From positions 16,397,115 through 16,461,114 of the forward strand of contig LR990051.1 of the NCBI GenBank assembly GCA_905147135.1: a DNA stretch of 64,000 bases, given 5' to 3'. Under the pieces are notes generated by a model. It was not told the DNA's origin, ran no database searches, and worked only from the letters and a program-made list of their open reading frames with translations. Numbering within the stretch: position 1 is the stretch's first letter; each line of letters opens with the position of its first letter. Source of the stretch: Blastobasis lacticolella. Its lineage: Eukaryota > Arthropoda > Insecta > Lepidoptera > Blastobasidae. Position numbers and translations under genes: made by a program. Below, in pieces: positions 32,736 to 43,459 of this stretch.

Positions 32736-33054
32736 ATTCACAAAAGCTGGCCTGACTTGAAATTATAATATCGTGCCTTTTAATAAGTGCACAATTATAT
32801 TTGTTGCCAATGCTCAATAGCCGTCACAAATGGAAGTATCAAAGAAAAACTGTATCCGGCCACATTTAGCCACAAGAGCAGACGAGGGTCCGTCGTAAAT
32901 CTTGTGGCACGTGTCCATGCTCGATAGATATCGGTGTTCAGCTACGCTGATCATGGGGGCACGAATATTGCGATCAAACCATTCATTTGAACTAGCAGTT
33001 TGCAAATACATAACGTTTTAAAATAGGTTAAACGTATAACCACAATACTTTAAA

Positions 33055-33249
33055 TAATAAATATGCTTGGACAATTCATACAGCGTCATTTGGCCCCAAA
33101 GTGAACAAAGCCTGCTGATAAATTACCTTTAAATGCATACTTACACTGGTAACAGAAATTAAAAGTCGACATATAAATTTCTCGATCGGAATCGATCCCG
33201 GGACCTTTTGCGTGGCAGACTTGTTAACCACTTAATCACGCAGGTCGAC
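33055..33249 (-). mobile_element. SINE family 2 copy
   Basis: Minus strand: gtcgacctgcgtgattaagt head, ggtcccgggatcgattccga (B box, one change), then ggtaacagaaat-type body and a 3' part matching agcaggctttgttcactttg and gacgctgtatgaattgtcc. Complete but older than the 11.5-kb copy. Confidence 0.75.
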
Positions 33250-33601
33250 AATAATATTGTATTTGTTTTCAACATACTCGAAACTATTTAACTGATTACG
33301 AAAAAAAGCTCAAAGTCAATTGATAGGTTAGGTTCGCCTTTGTACATCTCTATTACCGTATTGTATCATAATGGCATGTTTGTGTACAATAAATAACAAA
33401 TAATTAATAAAAGCTTTCATTTATCGATATAACAGCCAAAAAAAACTCAACTAAGAAAACAAATATCTAAGCCTACCCATCGCTTCCTAGCCAAAAATCT
33501 TAACTACGAAGCCAAATAGTTAAGCACGATACCAACCCAATTGAATTCGGAACGAGAGCGTAAAGGTACTAACTTTTATTATTCGCAAGGTATTTAGGTA
33601 C
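33250..33601. other. No gene recognised
   Basis: AT-rich spacer between a SINE and a MITE. No supported feature. Confidence 0.4.
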
Positions 33602-33609
33602 TGCGGAAT

Positions 33610-34038
33610 TAGGGTTGCCAACTTTTTTTAAACTAAATATAGTATTGTAGGGTTGTAAAATATAGTATTGTAAAAGTATAGTAGGTAGGGAATTAATAAA
33701 AAAATACATAGTAGGTTTTTTAAATAAAATGTACATATCCATATTATTTCTTAAATGTATATTTTCTACTACATTGAGCTTCATAGCTGATTTGTTTTAT
33801 TTTACTTAGTTTGACGTCACGTCATACAAATGTCAAGACTCAAGATCGTTCTGAAATATTCGATTTGCATCAGGAATTTTTTTCTTTTGAGGAGGACGCG
33901 TTCTGTTTTGCGGTAAGTGGTAATGCTGTCCTAATTAAATATAGTAGTTTCGCCTACTATATTATAATTTTTAATTTATAGTAGTTAGACTCATTATATG
34001 GTAGGATACTATATTATATAGTAGGGTTGGCAACCCTA
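33610..34038. mobile_element. 429-bp hAT-like MITE with perfect 8-bp target duplication
   Basis: The element starts tagggttgccaac (33610-33622) and ends gttggcaacccta (34026-34038), perfect 13-bp inverted ends. The octamer tgcggaat flanks both sides (33602-33609 and 34039-34046). An 8-bp duplication and TAGGG ends fit the hAT superfamily. Subterminal regions on both sides carry several copies of tatagta/tactata (for example 33640-33690 and 33945-34025), the kind of repeat a transposase binds. The interior has no transposase. The intact duplication points to a fairly young insertion. Confidence 0.85.
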
Positions 34039-34046
34039 TGCGGAAT

Positions 34047-34371
34047 CGACGCAAATATCGCTGGTTAATCCACCCATTTGCCAACTTTGCACTCAACCGT
34101 AATCTTCGAGATAAGGCGAGTTTTTTAAACTTCCTTCCCCAAATTGTTATATGTTTTTCAATAAGGTAATTTGAACGTTCAGTGGAGCATGGAGAATTGA
34201 GTGCCGGAGTCCTGTAACTCATCCTTTTATATTGTTTTCTAATGTCTTCCTTTCGCATAAAAATAAATTCTGTTTACGCCGATTCAATAGGGGTTGTTGA
34301 GAAAACTTGTATTTATTGGGGTGATTTCTAATTTTAAGGGATTTATCGCGTAAGTATGTTAGTATAATTCT
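34047..34371. other. No gene recognised
   Basis: Short spacer between the hAT-like MITE and a SINE; the open stretch at 33971-34258 (minus) spans the MITE border and is not a gene. Confidence 0.45.
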
Positions 34372-34563
34372 GACGGCCTGAGTTGTTCAGTTTGTTTACA
34401 TGCCCCAGTTCCGATTCCAGGCCGGGCAGAAATTATGAATTTTAATTTTTGTTACGGGTCTGGGTATTGTATGTATAAATATATAAGTAGTCTGTTTTCT
34501 GGAATCCATAACACAATATTTGCTAACTTTGGGTCTAGAAAGCACTGTGTTATTCATTTATAA
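34372..34563 (+). mobile_element. SINE family 2, plus orientation
   Basis: gacggcctgagttgttcagt head, cccagttccgattccaggcc (degenerate B box), gcagaaattatgaattttaa, gttacgggtctgggtattgt, then a 3' part ending in gcactgtgttattc. Clearly decayed. Confidence 0.75.
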
Positions 34564-35136
34564 TTTTTAGATAATTCAAATACTTAATACAAGGTACTAT
34601 TAGGTATATTCATCGCTCATAGATAAGTAAACTGTAAAATAAAATTCTTCCAGTAACAAAACCTAAACTAAAAGAATGTCGCTAACGCCTGACAGAAATA
34701 CGCGATAACTTGCCTAATGAGCAATTTTGTTGTTTGACAAACGGCAGGCGCTATGCATTCATCATTCGCTGCAATAATCCGGCGCCTAATAACCCAATTT
34801 AATATGCGTTCCGAGGTGCTATTACTCAGCAGTTTCCTCCTTTATTAATTTTTCAGGATTCACTTTTCCTATCCTCATGCCAAGATTTTCCAAGTTCCAC
34901 GTAGTACCTAATAAAGGAAATTAAGGGGAATTTCTGATTAATTTGTCAATGGATCTAGGTAGAACAAATGGCTTACGGTCCACCTATAAACATTGAAGGA
35001 GTGGACTAGATATTTTAAGTTTTGATTAGAATAATGAGGAATTTTATTAAAACCATGGGTAGTTAAAATCAACAACGTGAGCGTACCCAAAATATTAAGT
35101 AATACTAATTAATGTAAATATATTTAAGACTAAAAA
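34564..35136. other. No gene recognised
   Basis: AT-rich spacer. No repeats of the window's families were found in it. Confidence 0.4.
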
Positions 35137-35250
35137 ATTTTTTTATTGCCTAGGGAGGTTCATGGACGGACGATCCACCTGATAGAAAGTGGCAACCGTC
35201 ATCCAGGACATCTACAACCTAAGGGAAACGGATGCGGTGGCGGCCTTCTA
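35137..35250 (+). repeat. Short interspersed repeat, family C (copy 3)
   Basis: tttttttattgcctaggga, ggacggacgatccacctgat, atccaggacatctacaacct: same order as at 184 and 4411. Confidence 0.55.
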
Positions 35251-36343
35251 TTATTTTTTTTTATTTAAGATAAGACGGGCCGCCGTCTCATCTGTTGATC
35301 ATTGACGATGCGGAACCTGTGAGGTACCTGTGGACATACATATTGGGTTTTACTTCTTTCTTAAGTACGGTCGACCAAGAAAGTGGTCTACCAGTTTTGA
35401 CAAAAGCTTCTGCGAGATCTAATGATCGCTAAGGTTGACTTTTTTCACTGACATAATATTATTGCAAGTAGAAATCGACCTTGTTGTCTCGTGACGTTCA
35501 AACGAACCTCAACCGTAGGGTGGTAGACCACATTTTTGGCCGACTGTACCTACCAATCACGATATTATATTGTTAGATATATCTAATACGCTTGGACAAA
35601 TTGCTTGTAGAAAATGTTATAATTATAGTGTGGGTACTAATGGGCAAGAGCGCGACTTTGTTCGCGTGGCGTTCTACCCGCACCCCACGCTAAATCCTAT
35701 ATGTATAAATGTATATTTTGTATGGTACCTACCGTATTCAAACAAATATTACTTATGATAATTATAAATTCCTCAGCCTCATCTAGCCATTTATGCCGAC
35801 ATTTTGCATTTTTGACGCGGCTCCCTTTTAAAACGACTTGTAGATATCAGGCATCGTTATTTCCATCCTGTATATGAGCCTATGACTCCCGGAGGCGTAA
35901 TGAGGGCCCGAATTGTCTCGTGCTGGTGAGAAATGGACCGTTTTACGTTGAGATAGCGAGCAATTTGGCTCCGGCACAGATGAGGACTCGTGCAAAGATA
36001 GCATCAAATTAAAAACGGGAATTGCTTTATTTATTTTAAGTACCTACATATTTGGATTAAGCTTAGGTACCGTTAGAAAGCAAGTCGCAATATCTATGAA
36101 GCCTAAGGTAAAACAGTTTTTTTAATAATCAGCCATTTTAACACTATATCGGCCTATAAAGTGACATGCCCTACTAAGGATGATGCCAGGCTTTATATGG
36201 ACGGTGGTACCTATTCCAATAGCTACGTGTAATATGTCGTTGTATAGCTATTTTCAAGCAGAACAATAGTTTCTATAGTACCTGTTCTAAATGTTAATAC
36301 GTTCCGGGATATGCTATAAAAAACATATAAACAGTGTTTTTTT
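35251..36343. other. No gene recognised
   Basis: Mixed composition. No splice-bordered exon or known repeat could be recognised; 35860-35970 is somewhat richer in G+C. Confidence 0.4.
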
Positions 36344-36620
36344 CTGTTTCATCATCACAGCCCATAGCATGATCCACTTCAGGACTAAGGTCTCTCCCAT
36401 AAAGGGGGTGGTTATTGCTATAATTTCTACGCTTGGCAGGCGAGTTGGAGATCGCAGTGTTATAAATACAACAATGTGAATTCTGCTGCCCATTTTCCAG
36501 CCTACAGATATTCTAGATCTTTTGCCTCGAAAACATTAGTCGCCTTGTACGACACCCACGAGTGTAAGGAGTTGCTGCTATTCTACTCTGCCGGACACCA
36601 CCCGGCTACCTAATTTTTCT
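36344..36620 (-). repeat. Repeat family E (copy 1)
   Basis: Reverse orientation relative to 38290-38500: cgcttggcaggcgagttgga, gatcgcagtgtt, attagtcgccttgtacgaca, tctactctgccggacacca. Non-coding; probably part of an RTE-like element, because the 38.5-kb copy ends in gctcatgtccagcagtggac, an RTE-style 3' end. Confidence 0.6.
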
Positions 36621-37599
36621 AAGGAAATAATATTACATATAACACGTACCTTAAAAAATCAAGTCCGTGACATTAAACCGAATAATAAACTTTTAGCGTT
36701 CGTAGGTACGAGTGAATAGACATGGTCCAAATAACAGTTATCTGTATAGAATCAAAATATAAGTAAAGTGAGTTATCCAGAGGGGGAATAATCCCTGTCT
36801 TGGTTACTCAGCTATCAAAGTATCACCAATACAAAGATGTACGTTTAAATACATACATTTAATTTGGCTGGGTAGCTGTTCATAAATTCGAAATTACTGT
36901 CGTAACATAAACAGGTTTTATGATTACTTATTGCGACATAATAATAATATCGACATTTTAACGACATAGGTAAATAACATTGCGCCTTATTTAAATAAAA
37001 GAGCAAAATTACTCATAAGAAAATTAATTGCCCAAAACGCCTCTTAAAACTAAATAGCAAAATTACTCAAAGTCGATTCGATTCAGTTTAAATCTCAATT
37101 AGGGAATGTCAAATTAATCCGTCAGTGCCACGCGCACACTTAGCCCGTTATTATCAAAAATGGGGCGTCTAAATACCCCGGGGGTGTCCCCCACCCCGCG
37201 TTGCCCGGGACGTGACGTCAATTTGTTTCGAAGTCACGATCAGGTGCATTTGATGGAAGGTGGCAACCCTAACCGCTGCCAGGCTAGCGGAGATGAGAAA
37301 TCGTGTAAGTGGTATTTTGATAAAATAAATAATATTATTTTAGTTAGTCGTCATCGTCTCGCGGTGCAAAACTAGTTCATGAGATAGTTGAAGCAGTCTC
37401 AGTCAGGCAGGATTTAATGCGGAAGAGCTTGGTCAATCTCGTTGCCAAGGGAGCAGGCACACCGAACAAATGGTTTCCTCGTTGCGGTGCTGAAATTTGG
37501 TTATCCTCACTAGATCACTCATCCAGTTACCGGATTGGCCTTGCAAGCACACTGCCACTAGACTGAAGCCCACATTATAAACCGACATAAAGTATTTTT
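36621..37599. other. No gene recognised; C/G-run patch at 37170-37220
   Basis: The patch aataccccgggggtgtcccc and accccgcgttgcccgggacg is locally very G+C-rich. A family D scrap (caggtgcatttgatggaagg) follows at 37240-37265. Confidence 0.4.
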
Positions 37600-37830
37600 A
37601 TGCAAAGAGAGCCTTTTCAAGTGGGGATATGTGAAAGAAAATTCTCCCTTGACTGTGGCGTATCCCCGCGAACCATGAACCACCTCGTCACATGCTCGGC
37701 GTGTCCTAAAACTTGCACAATGGAGGACTTATTCGAGGCCAATCCAAATCTTGTATGCGTCGCCGAATACTGAGCGAACATAGAGTAAGGGGGAGTTAGT
37801 CCATCGACTCGATAAGAAAGGAGTGCTCTT
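37600..37830 (+). pseudogene. LINE C-terminal fragment, CDCG/TMNHL type
   Basis: The translation includes CGVSPRTMNHLVTCSACPKT, then CTMEDLFEANPNLVCVAEY and a stop. This is the C-terminal Cys/His-bearing end of a lepidopteran non-LTR RT ORF; the N-terminal catalytic part is missing. A partial relative lies at 32563-32735 in the opposite orientation. Confidence 0.7.
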
Positions 37831-38289
37831 ATGAATATAGGCAATTACTTGCGTGTATAAACTAAAATATTCTATGTTTCCTTGAAAGCACCTGACGTTA
37901 ATAAACTTTATCTTATTCTACAGATATCTCTCGCAGGAATATTCAATGGTTCGAAAAGTTTTCAAAATCAAGCCTGAAACAACAGTACGAATCACAGCAT
38001 CATCATATACGAATCACAGCATATCGAAAACAGCAGTAGGCATTCGCGTCGTATTAAAGTGTAACCTTAAAAGTTTGAAATCTTATTATCTGGCGTTATA
38101 CAGTTTTAGCAGCGCGCCGGGGTAGTCCAATCAATTACACATTTTGTAAGCGAGATTTAATTATTTTTGAAATACAACGTACAAGCCACGTACCGACCCT
38201 GAATGACTAAAACTGAGTAATGCTGTATTTCTAATTTATGTTTTACTTATTCAAATACTATCTATGTTTTATTGTTATTTATTTTTTAT

Positions 38290-38500
38290 AGGCCGTGTGG
38301 TGTCCGGCAGAGTAGAATTGCACTAACCCTTCGACTGGGTATCGTAAAAGGCGACTAATGTCGACCAGAACATGGGCAGCAGCGTTTACTGATATGGTTA
38401 CGAGCACTGCGATTTCCAACCCGCCTGCCAAGCGTGTAGATTATGACAAAACCCTCCGCGGAGGTGGAGGAGGCTCATGTCCAGCAGTGGACTGTTTATT
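38290..38500 (+). repeat. Repeat family E (copy 2)
   Basis: gtgtggtgtccggcagagta, cgactgggtatcgtaaaagg, gcactgcgatttccaacccg, cctgccaagcgtgtagatta, then aggaggctcatgtccagcag, resembling the last bases of RTE-type LINEs. Confidence 0.65.
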
Positions 38501-38640
38501 TTATTTATTTTTCAGTTTATTGTACACATGAAACTTTGAGGAAAAATACAGTTATAGATGACACAACAGACGCTGCTGTTATTGCTGGCAGTTGATTTGT
38601 ATGTGTGTAGTGTTAGCATCAACTTCTCTGGTGCCTACGT
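38501..38640 (-). pseudogene. CR1-like LINE 3' end fragment
   Basis: ttttatttatttttcagttt followed by attgtacacatgaaactttg and acagttatagatgacacaac follows, with changes, the 3' end of the LINE at 2841-2950 (attgcacacaaaaatgg, atatatacatgacacaaaag). A 3' UTR piece only. Confidence 0.45.
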
Positions 38641-40021
38641 TATTTTCCTCCACAAAAACATGTCAAAAAACAAATACCTACGAAGTTAATTATCTGATGA
38701 AAAACAGTTTTCCTTTTTCCGAGAATAGCTACCGAACTCTGCACGAGGCCAACTTTATTTAATTGAGAATGTCAGTTATTTTCCTTCGGCAAAAATAACG
38801 TTTATTTTGTTTACTTAATAGATATTTATATGTCATGAAATGTCAACATAAAGTATTGCCTTGTTATCCACAGGGAAATAATGTTGTGTGAAATTCCCAA
38901 GCGAAATAATGTATTCAAATATGGAACGTTCAAATTCGTATGAAAACTCTGAGCAGCCCGCAAAGAGGGTTTATTATTCGAAAAACGAAACTTTTTTTCT
39001 CACAATAATAAAATAAAAAAGGCGCGAATGCAAATACTGTGACTAAAGTTGTGTGGTGGGTGCTAGGCTGTATGGGTAACCCTAGACTTCTCAAATTGAG
39101 CAAATGAAAAAATCAGAAAAATGTAAATTACAAAAAGTGTTTCGTGTTATTATAATTTTAACAGTTCAAAATCTTTTTCAAATTCGTTAATACGAACATA
39201 ATTTGACACCGGAGTTTGTTGAATCAGACGCTATAATTGCTTTACCTATTGTCTCATAGATGGTGTGAATAAAGCTGTCTAAGTCTTTAAACCTCTCGCT
39301 TCACTCAGGATCTTATAAGCCGCCCGTGACTTAATTCACTGCTTTCTCCCCTTGGTGTATAATCTACTATTATTTCACACATTTCCTATCGATTTAGGCA
39401 ATTAATATTCATTTCCTAGGAATTCTATACAATGACGGATTACATACATTTACGATGACATATATATCAAGCCCTAAGTACTGCAGTGGACTGTTATGGG
39501 CTATGATGATTATGATGTTGATATATCAAAATGTTGTTGTTAATACGGAACCATTTGCATGCGAGTTCGACTCGTACTCGGCCGGTTTTCGGTAAACATA
39601 CTAGCATTGTAAAGTTCGATTGGCTTTGCAGTACCTATGGTTTTAGGTAAAGTTCATCCCAGGAACAGATTATCGCTGAATCCTAAATTAATGTAGAAGA
39701 TTGCTGTATCTTAAAAACATAAAATTATCAAACAGCGACTTTCTCAGTAGGTAATATTATCAACAGTTAATGACAATTTCATACATTTGTGTTAATTTCG
39801 CTGTTTTATTTGTAAAATTTAGTTTAGTGTGTAGTTTTTATTTAAAGATCACCAACGATTGTTTACAATATTGTAAACATACTTATCTTGCAATAGAGTA
39901 ATAAATACAACTGTAACAACCATTTAAATGTAAACATCACTTTCCAAAACTAAATAGGTAAACAACACACAGGTTTTCTTAATTACACTAGACATACCTA
40001 TATAATATAATATAGCGTTCC
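38641..40021. other. No gene recognised; RTE-style scrap near 39470-39505
   Basis: At 39478-39505 tactgcagtggactgttatg followed by gatgattatgatg looks like another RTE 3' end. The remainder is AT-rich with no supported feature. Confidence 0.4.
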
Positions 40022-40203
40022 GGCTCTGCCTGGCATTGTCGAGCACGGTTCGGTTGGCGAGGGATATGTTTATCTACGGCCATAGGGCGGTCAGCGTGTC
40101 ACTGTGTGTTTCCTTCCTACTTTCCTATCCCCCTCCTTTTTGACGATTGAAATAGATATTTATTGTCCTAATCAATAAAGAAATTTTGAATTTTGAATTT
40201 TGA
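40022..40203 (+). mobile_element. Family B repeat (copy 2)
   Basis: Same start (ctctgcctggcattgtcgag) and same end (aataaagaaattttgaattt plus ttgaattttga) as the nested copy at 19654-19841. Two copies with identical borders show that this is a mobile unit and give its length as about 185 bp. Confidence 0.7.
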
Positions 40204-40440
40204 GCACTTAAACAATTTAAATATGTATTAAGAAAATGTTTTCAAACAAAACTTCTATTTAACGTGTTTGCAAAAATATGATTTGTTAAAGGAAAATCAC
40301 TTAGTTAAACATTCGTGGGCAGATCGAAGGAACCTGACAAGTGAGTCATGGTTTAGGTTTATATTTATACTCGTTTTATTTATCAATTTGCACATTCTAG
40401 GAATCGGAGAGTTTGTACCTAGCACCGTAATTATAGTCAA

Positions 40441-40604
40441 CATAACCTCAAAACAAACATTTAGGAATTGTGAACAATATCTAGGAAATACATACATTTC
40501 CCAGGAAATCAGTGAAATTTTCACGTGTTATTGTAACATAACCTCAAAACAAACATTTAGGAATTGCGAACAATATCTAGGACATACATACATTTCCTAG
40601 GAAA
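40441..40604. repeat. 96-bp tandem duplication
   Basis: The unit cataacctcaaaacaaacat...ctaggaaatacatacatttc (from 40441) is repeated from 40537 (period 96 bp) with few changes. Because 96 is divisible by three, an open frame (40268-40600) runs across it, but the frame has no recognisable domain and I do not regard it as a gene. Each unit contains cctaggaaat/tttaggaatt words. Confidence 0.7.
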
Positions 40605-40680
40605 TATAACTTTGGAAACCTTTGGAAAATCATGTCACACGTTCCCTTAATTGGCTCGTCATTGTATACCTACCTACGAG

Positions 40681-41037
40681 GAGCGTCGGTGGTCATTTGG
40701 TAGAGGTATTCGACTAAGAAACGAAAGGTACCGGGTTCGAATTCCACTGCCGCCATGTGCCAATGACTGTTTCTGAGTTATGTACATTAGTTGAACACTA
40801 ACCAAAGCTCTTGCGGTGAGGGAAAACATCGTGATGAAACCTGTACAATCAGGCGACTGAATGTGTAACCATTATCCAATCTGGTGAGTCTGCCCTGGTA
40901 GCAGGGTCACGGAGGTCAGACGACAGTCACTCCGCTGTAATGATCTGATTTGCCAAATCCTGGATCATGATAATGGCGGACCCCATCATCATTACCTTGG
41001 CGTTAATGTTATGGTTAACGCCAAGGTAATGATGATG
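40681..41037 (+). mobile_element. SINE family 1 with an inverted duplicate of its own tail
   Basis: Head gagcgtcggtggtcatttgg, B box gggttcgaattcc (40735-40747), a normal body to ggatcatgataatggcggac, then an anomaly. Where other copies have the GC-rich gggcc...caaccgggac segment, this copy has the tail in reverse (40984-41006), an 8-base spacer (tgttatgg) and the tail in normal orientation (41015-41037). The two 23-base arms are perfect reverse complements. Confidence 0.85.
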
Positions 41038-41370
41038 ACCTATATTTCCAAAGAAATTTGGTGGGAAATGATCCTTACAACTAGAGCACATTTTTTTTGC
41101 GACGTTTTCTTCCATTAGTAATCCCCATATATTGGAAATTTATCTATTTATAAGGGAGGATAGCAAGCGTAGACATGATCTTGAGACCAAGATACATGGA
41201 AGGAAGTGCTAGAAAACGGGGGTTTACGTTGCCAAAACAGAGTACTTTCCTGGCTGCAGCACGGATCTTGAAAACATCCACATAGGAAACGAAGCTATCA
41301 ATAGAGCAGACATTTAATTCATCTTGTCCGTGCTGCACAAGTACGGAGATGTCTATTCCGATGAAAAGTC

Positions 41371-41760
41371 TTGTATCTCTGCAGCTTGAGCCAAATGGGG
41401 GCTCACTGGAGTCACCCTAAAATACTGATCAAGCTCAAGGGGCTTATATACGAGAGCATCACTAGACCTGTGACGCTATATGGCTGCGAGACGCTTACGA
41501 AGCAAGTTCGCGAATTCCAAGCCAACGAAAAGAAGATGCTGCGGTGGATATATAGCGTTAATCGACTTCACCGAGTACGTAACGAGTACATACTTGGTAA
41601 CCGGGGCGTGAAATAAATCGTGGATAATATCGGAGAACAAAAGATTGCTGGTTTGATCACGTCCTGCGTACTCCCCAGGGATACGTGGCCCCGCGGGAGA
41701 CCTGGAAGCGACGGATTGACATCGCCGAGTACTCGAGTCGGAAGCGAGAGACAACGGCTG
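41371..41760 (+). pseudogene. RTE-like LINE fragment, thumb/C-terminal region
   Basis: Open from 41371 to a TAA after LGNRGVK (about 41614), continuing in the same frame afterwards. Recognisable blocks: ITRPVTLYGCETLTKQVREF, KKMLRWIYSVNRLHRVRNEY, then after the stop IVDNIGEQKIAGFDHVLRTP and ETWKRRIDIAEYSSRKRET. These match the region following the RT domain of RTE-type ORFs. The active-site part is missing. One in-frame stop makes it inactive. Confidence 0.75.
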
Positions 41761-41779
41761 AAAAGTATTTATTGAGTTA

Positions 41780-42055
41780 GGATTACATTAATTAATCTCT
41801 TTTCAAAATTTAAATATCTAACGGAAAACAAAGGGAAGTTAAGCGACCTCATCCAGGTAGGGGGCGACGCATGCAGACCGATCAGCGCGTACGAGGGCTT
41901 ACTCCGGCGACACACCGGGCACCGATACACGCCACGCACATAACCGCCTAGGCGAATCATGTGCGGCGCGCGCTCGGCCCCAGCCAGCCCGCCGACGCTC
42001 ACACCCGCACGCACCAGCCGGCCTACCCGCGTCGCCCCCTGAGTTCGGAAGAAAT
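41780..42055 (-). pseudogene. CpG-rich fragment, possibly a LINE C-terminal zinc-finger end
   Basis: Strikingly G+C- and CpG-rich (gtgcggcgcgcgctcggccc, acgctcacacccgcacgcac). The minus-strand frame includes GVYRCPVCRRSKPSYALIGL followed by H, a C-x2-C...H arrangement reminiscent of the terminal zinc finger of some lepidopteran LINE ORFs. It abuts an RTE remnant of opposite orientation. The LINE assignment is tentative; it might instead be an unrelated CpG island. Confidence 0.3.
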
Positions 42056-42185
42056 AAGTAAAAAGAATGTAGTCTGTCTGTCAGTATGGCTTACGACGTG
42101 AGGATGCCAAAACCGGGTAAAGTAGAGAAATAATAGCTGGAAAGTGGACTCTGGCAGAAACCGGAATTGAATGAATGAATGAAAA

Positions 42186-43008
42186 TGAATGAAAAATTCT
42201 TTATTGCTTATGCATAGAATAAAACAAAAACAGAGGAAAAAAAATAAACAAATAAAAGCAACCGGCGGCCTTATCGCTTAAAGCGATTTCTTCCAGGCAA
42301 CCTTAAACATCTAAAAACAGAGTATACACTAGGATAGATGGTAAGTCTGTTCTACTGAACATTACTGTGGCATATTTCATTAATATTAATAAACCTATAT
42401 CACTAAAATACAATACTATAAATACATAATACCAATTAATTAAACATCACAAAACAATATAAAGATGATAAAATAAAAATAAAATACATATTTTGATGTT
42501 TATCATGTATCCGCCTATAAGTGAAGTGAGACGTTGATGATGATGGATCCCTATGTGACAGCTTTGAGAAAGTGCGCTTTAACCAGCTTTTTAAAGGTTG
42601 TTAAGGTTTTTGCCAGACGGATTTCGACAGGCAATGAGTTCCAGAGTCGAATCGACTGGACAGTGAACGACTTAGAATATAAGTTAGAGGAGTGAAGTGG
42701 GACATTTAGAAGAAGGTTATCAGAAGAGCGGAGAGAAAGGGAATGGGAGGAAGATAGGAATTGGAAACGCTCTTTTAGATAATGCGGAGCAGAGGGATTA
42801 AAAAGTACTGTATATAGGAGTGACAGCATATGGAGATCCCTACGCAAACGAACCGGGAGCCACTTTAGTTGCTTTCGGAACTCCGACACATGATCGAATT
42901 TCCGCAGTCCGAAAACAAACCTTATGCACATGTTCTGCAGTCGCTCTGCTTTATTAAACTGCTCAGCCGTAAGATCAGGGTAGCAGCAATCCGCATAGTC
43001 CAGGATTG
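42186..43008 (-). pseudogene. CR1/Jockey-like LINE, 3' part left of the gypsy insertion
   Basis: Minus-strand C-terminal half of the reverse transcriptase ORF: LDYADCCYPDLT, KAERLQNMCIRFVFGLRKFD, WLPVRLRRDLHMLSLLYTVL, RLWNSLPVEIRLAKTL, stop at 42551. The 3' end at about 42186-42220 shows an AATAAAGAA signal and a TTCATTC-type tail, as in CR1-related LINEs. Its upstream continuation lies at 50066-50357, on the far side of the gypsy element; the codons meet exactly across the duplicated CAAT. It is the same family as 2841-4215 but less decayed: this part has no stop. Confidence 0.85.
43005..43008. repeat. Target-site duplication of the gypsy element (left)
   Basis: attg, repeated at 50066-50069. 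In the interrupted LINE frame only one copy is needed, confirming a 4-bp duplication. Confidence 0.9.
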
Positions 43009-43252
43009 TATTAGATTCCTCCTTAATAAAACTCAGTTGATAGGACACAACTCACTTTTAATAATGCCAGACAATGTTTACTTGGATATTTTACACAAAT
43101 TAGGTAAGTAGCCTTAGGTGCTAACGACGTCTATTTTCGTAATGGCCGCGGAATACGTTTGTTGTCCAGATCACGCCAAAAGTGACAGGTGTCCGATTAG
43201 AGTACCACAGACTATGACCAAAACAATCTACGGTTATTATCAATATCTTACA
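43009..43252 (-). repeat. 3' LTR of the gypsy element
   Basis: 244 bp, base for base the same as 49822-50065. I see no strong polypurine tract immediately upstream on the minus strand (…gtcagaattggccgag before tgtaag). Confidence 0.93.
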
Positions 43253-43459
43253 CTCGGCCAATTCTGACAACGAACGCGTCCCGCGTCGTATTTACAGAGA
43301 TGTATATTGAGTACCTACAACTAACTTTTCAAGAATATAAATGCACTAAGTACATTCTAAATACCTAAGTATAAATGAGTATTAATTTATCATAAATAAC
43401 TTAAGTTATTTCTTCATTTCCTTTCAATATTATTTCACTTTAACAACCCATAATCAAAT

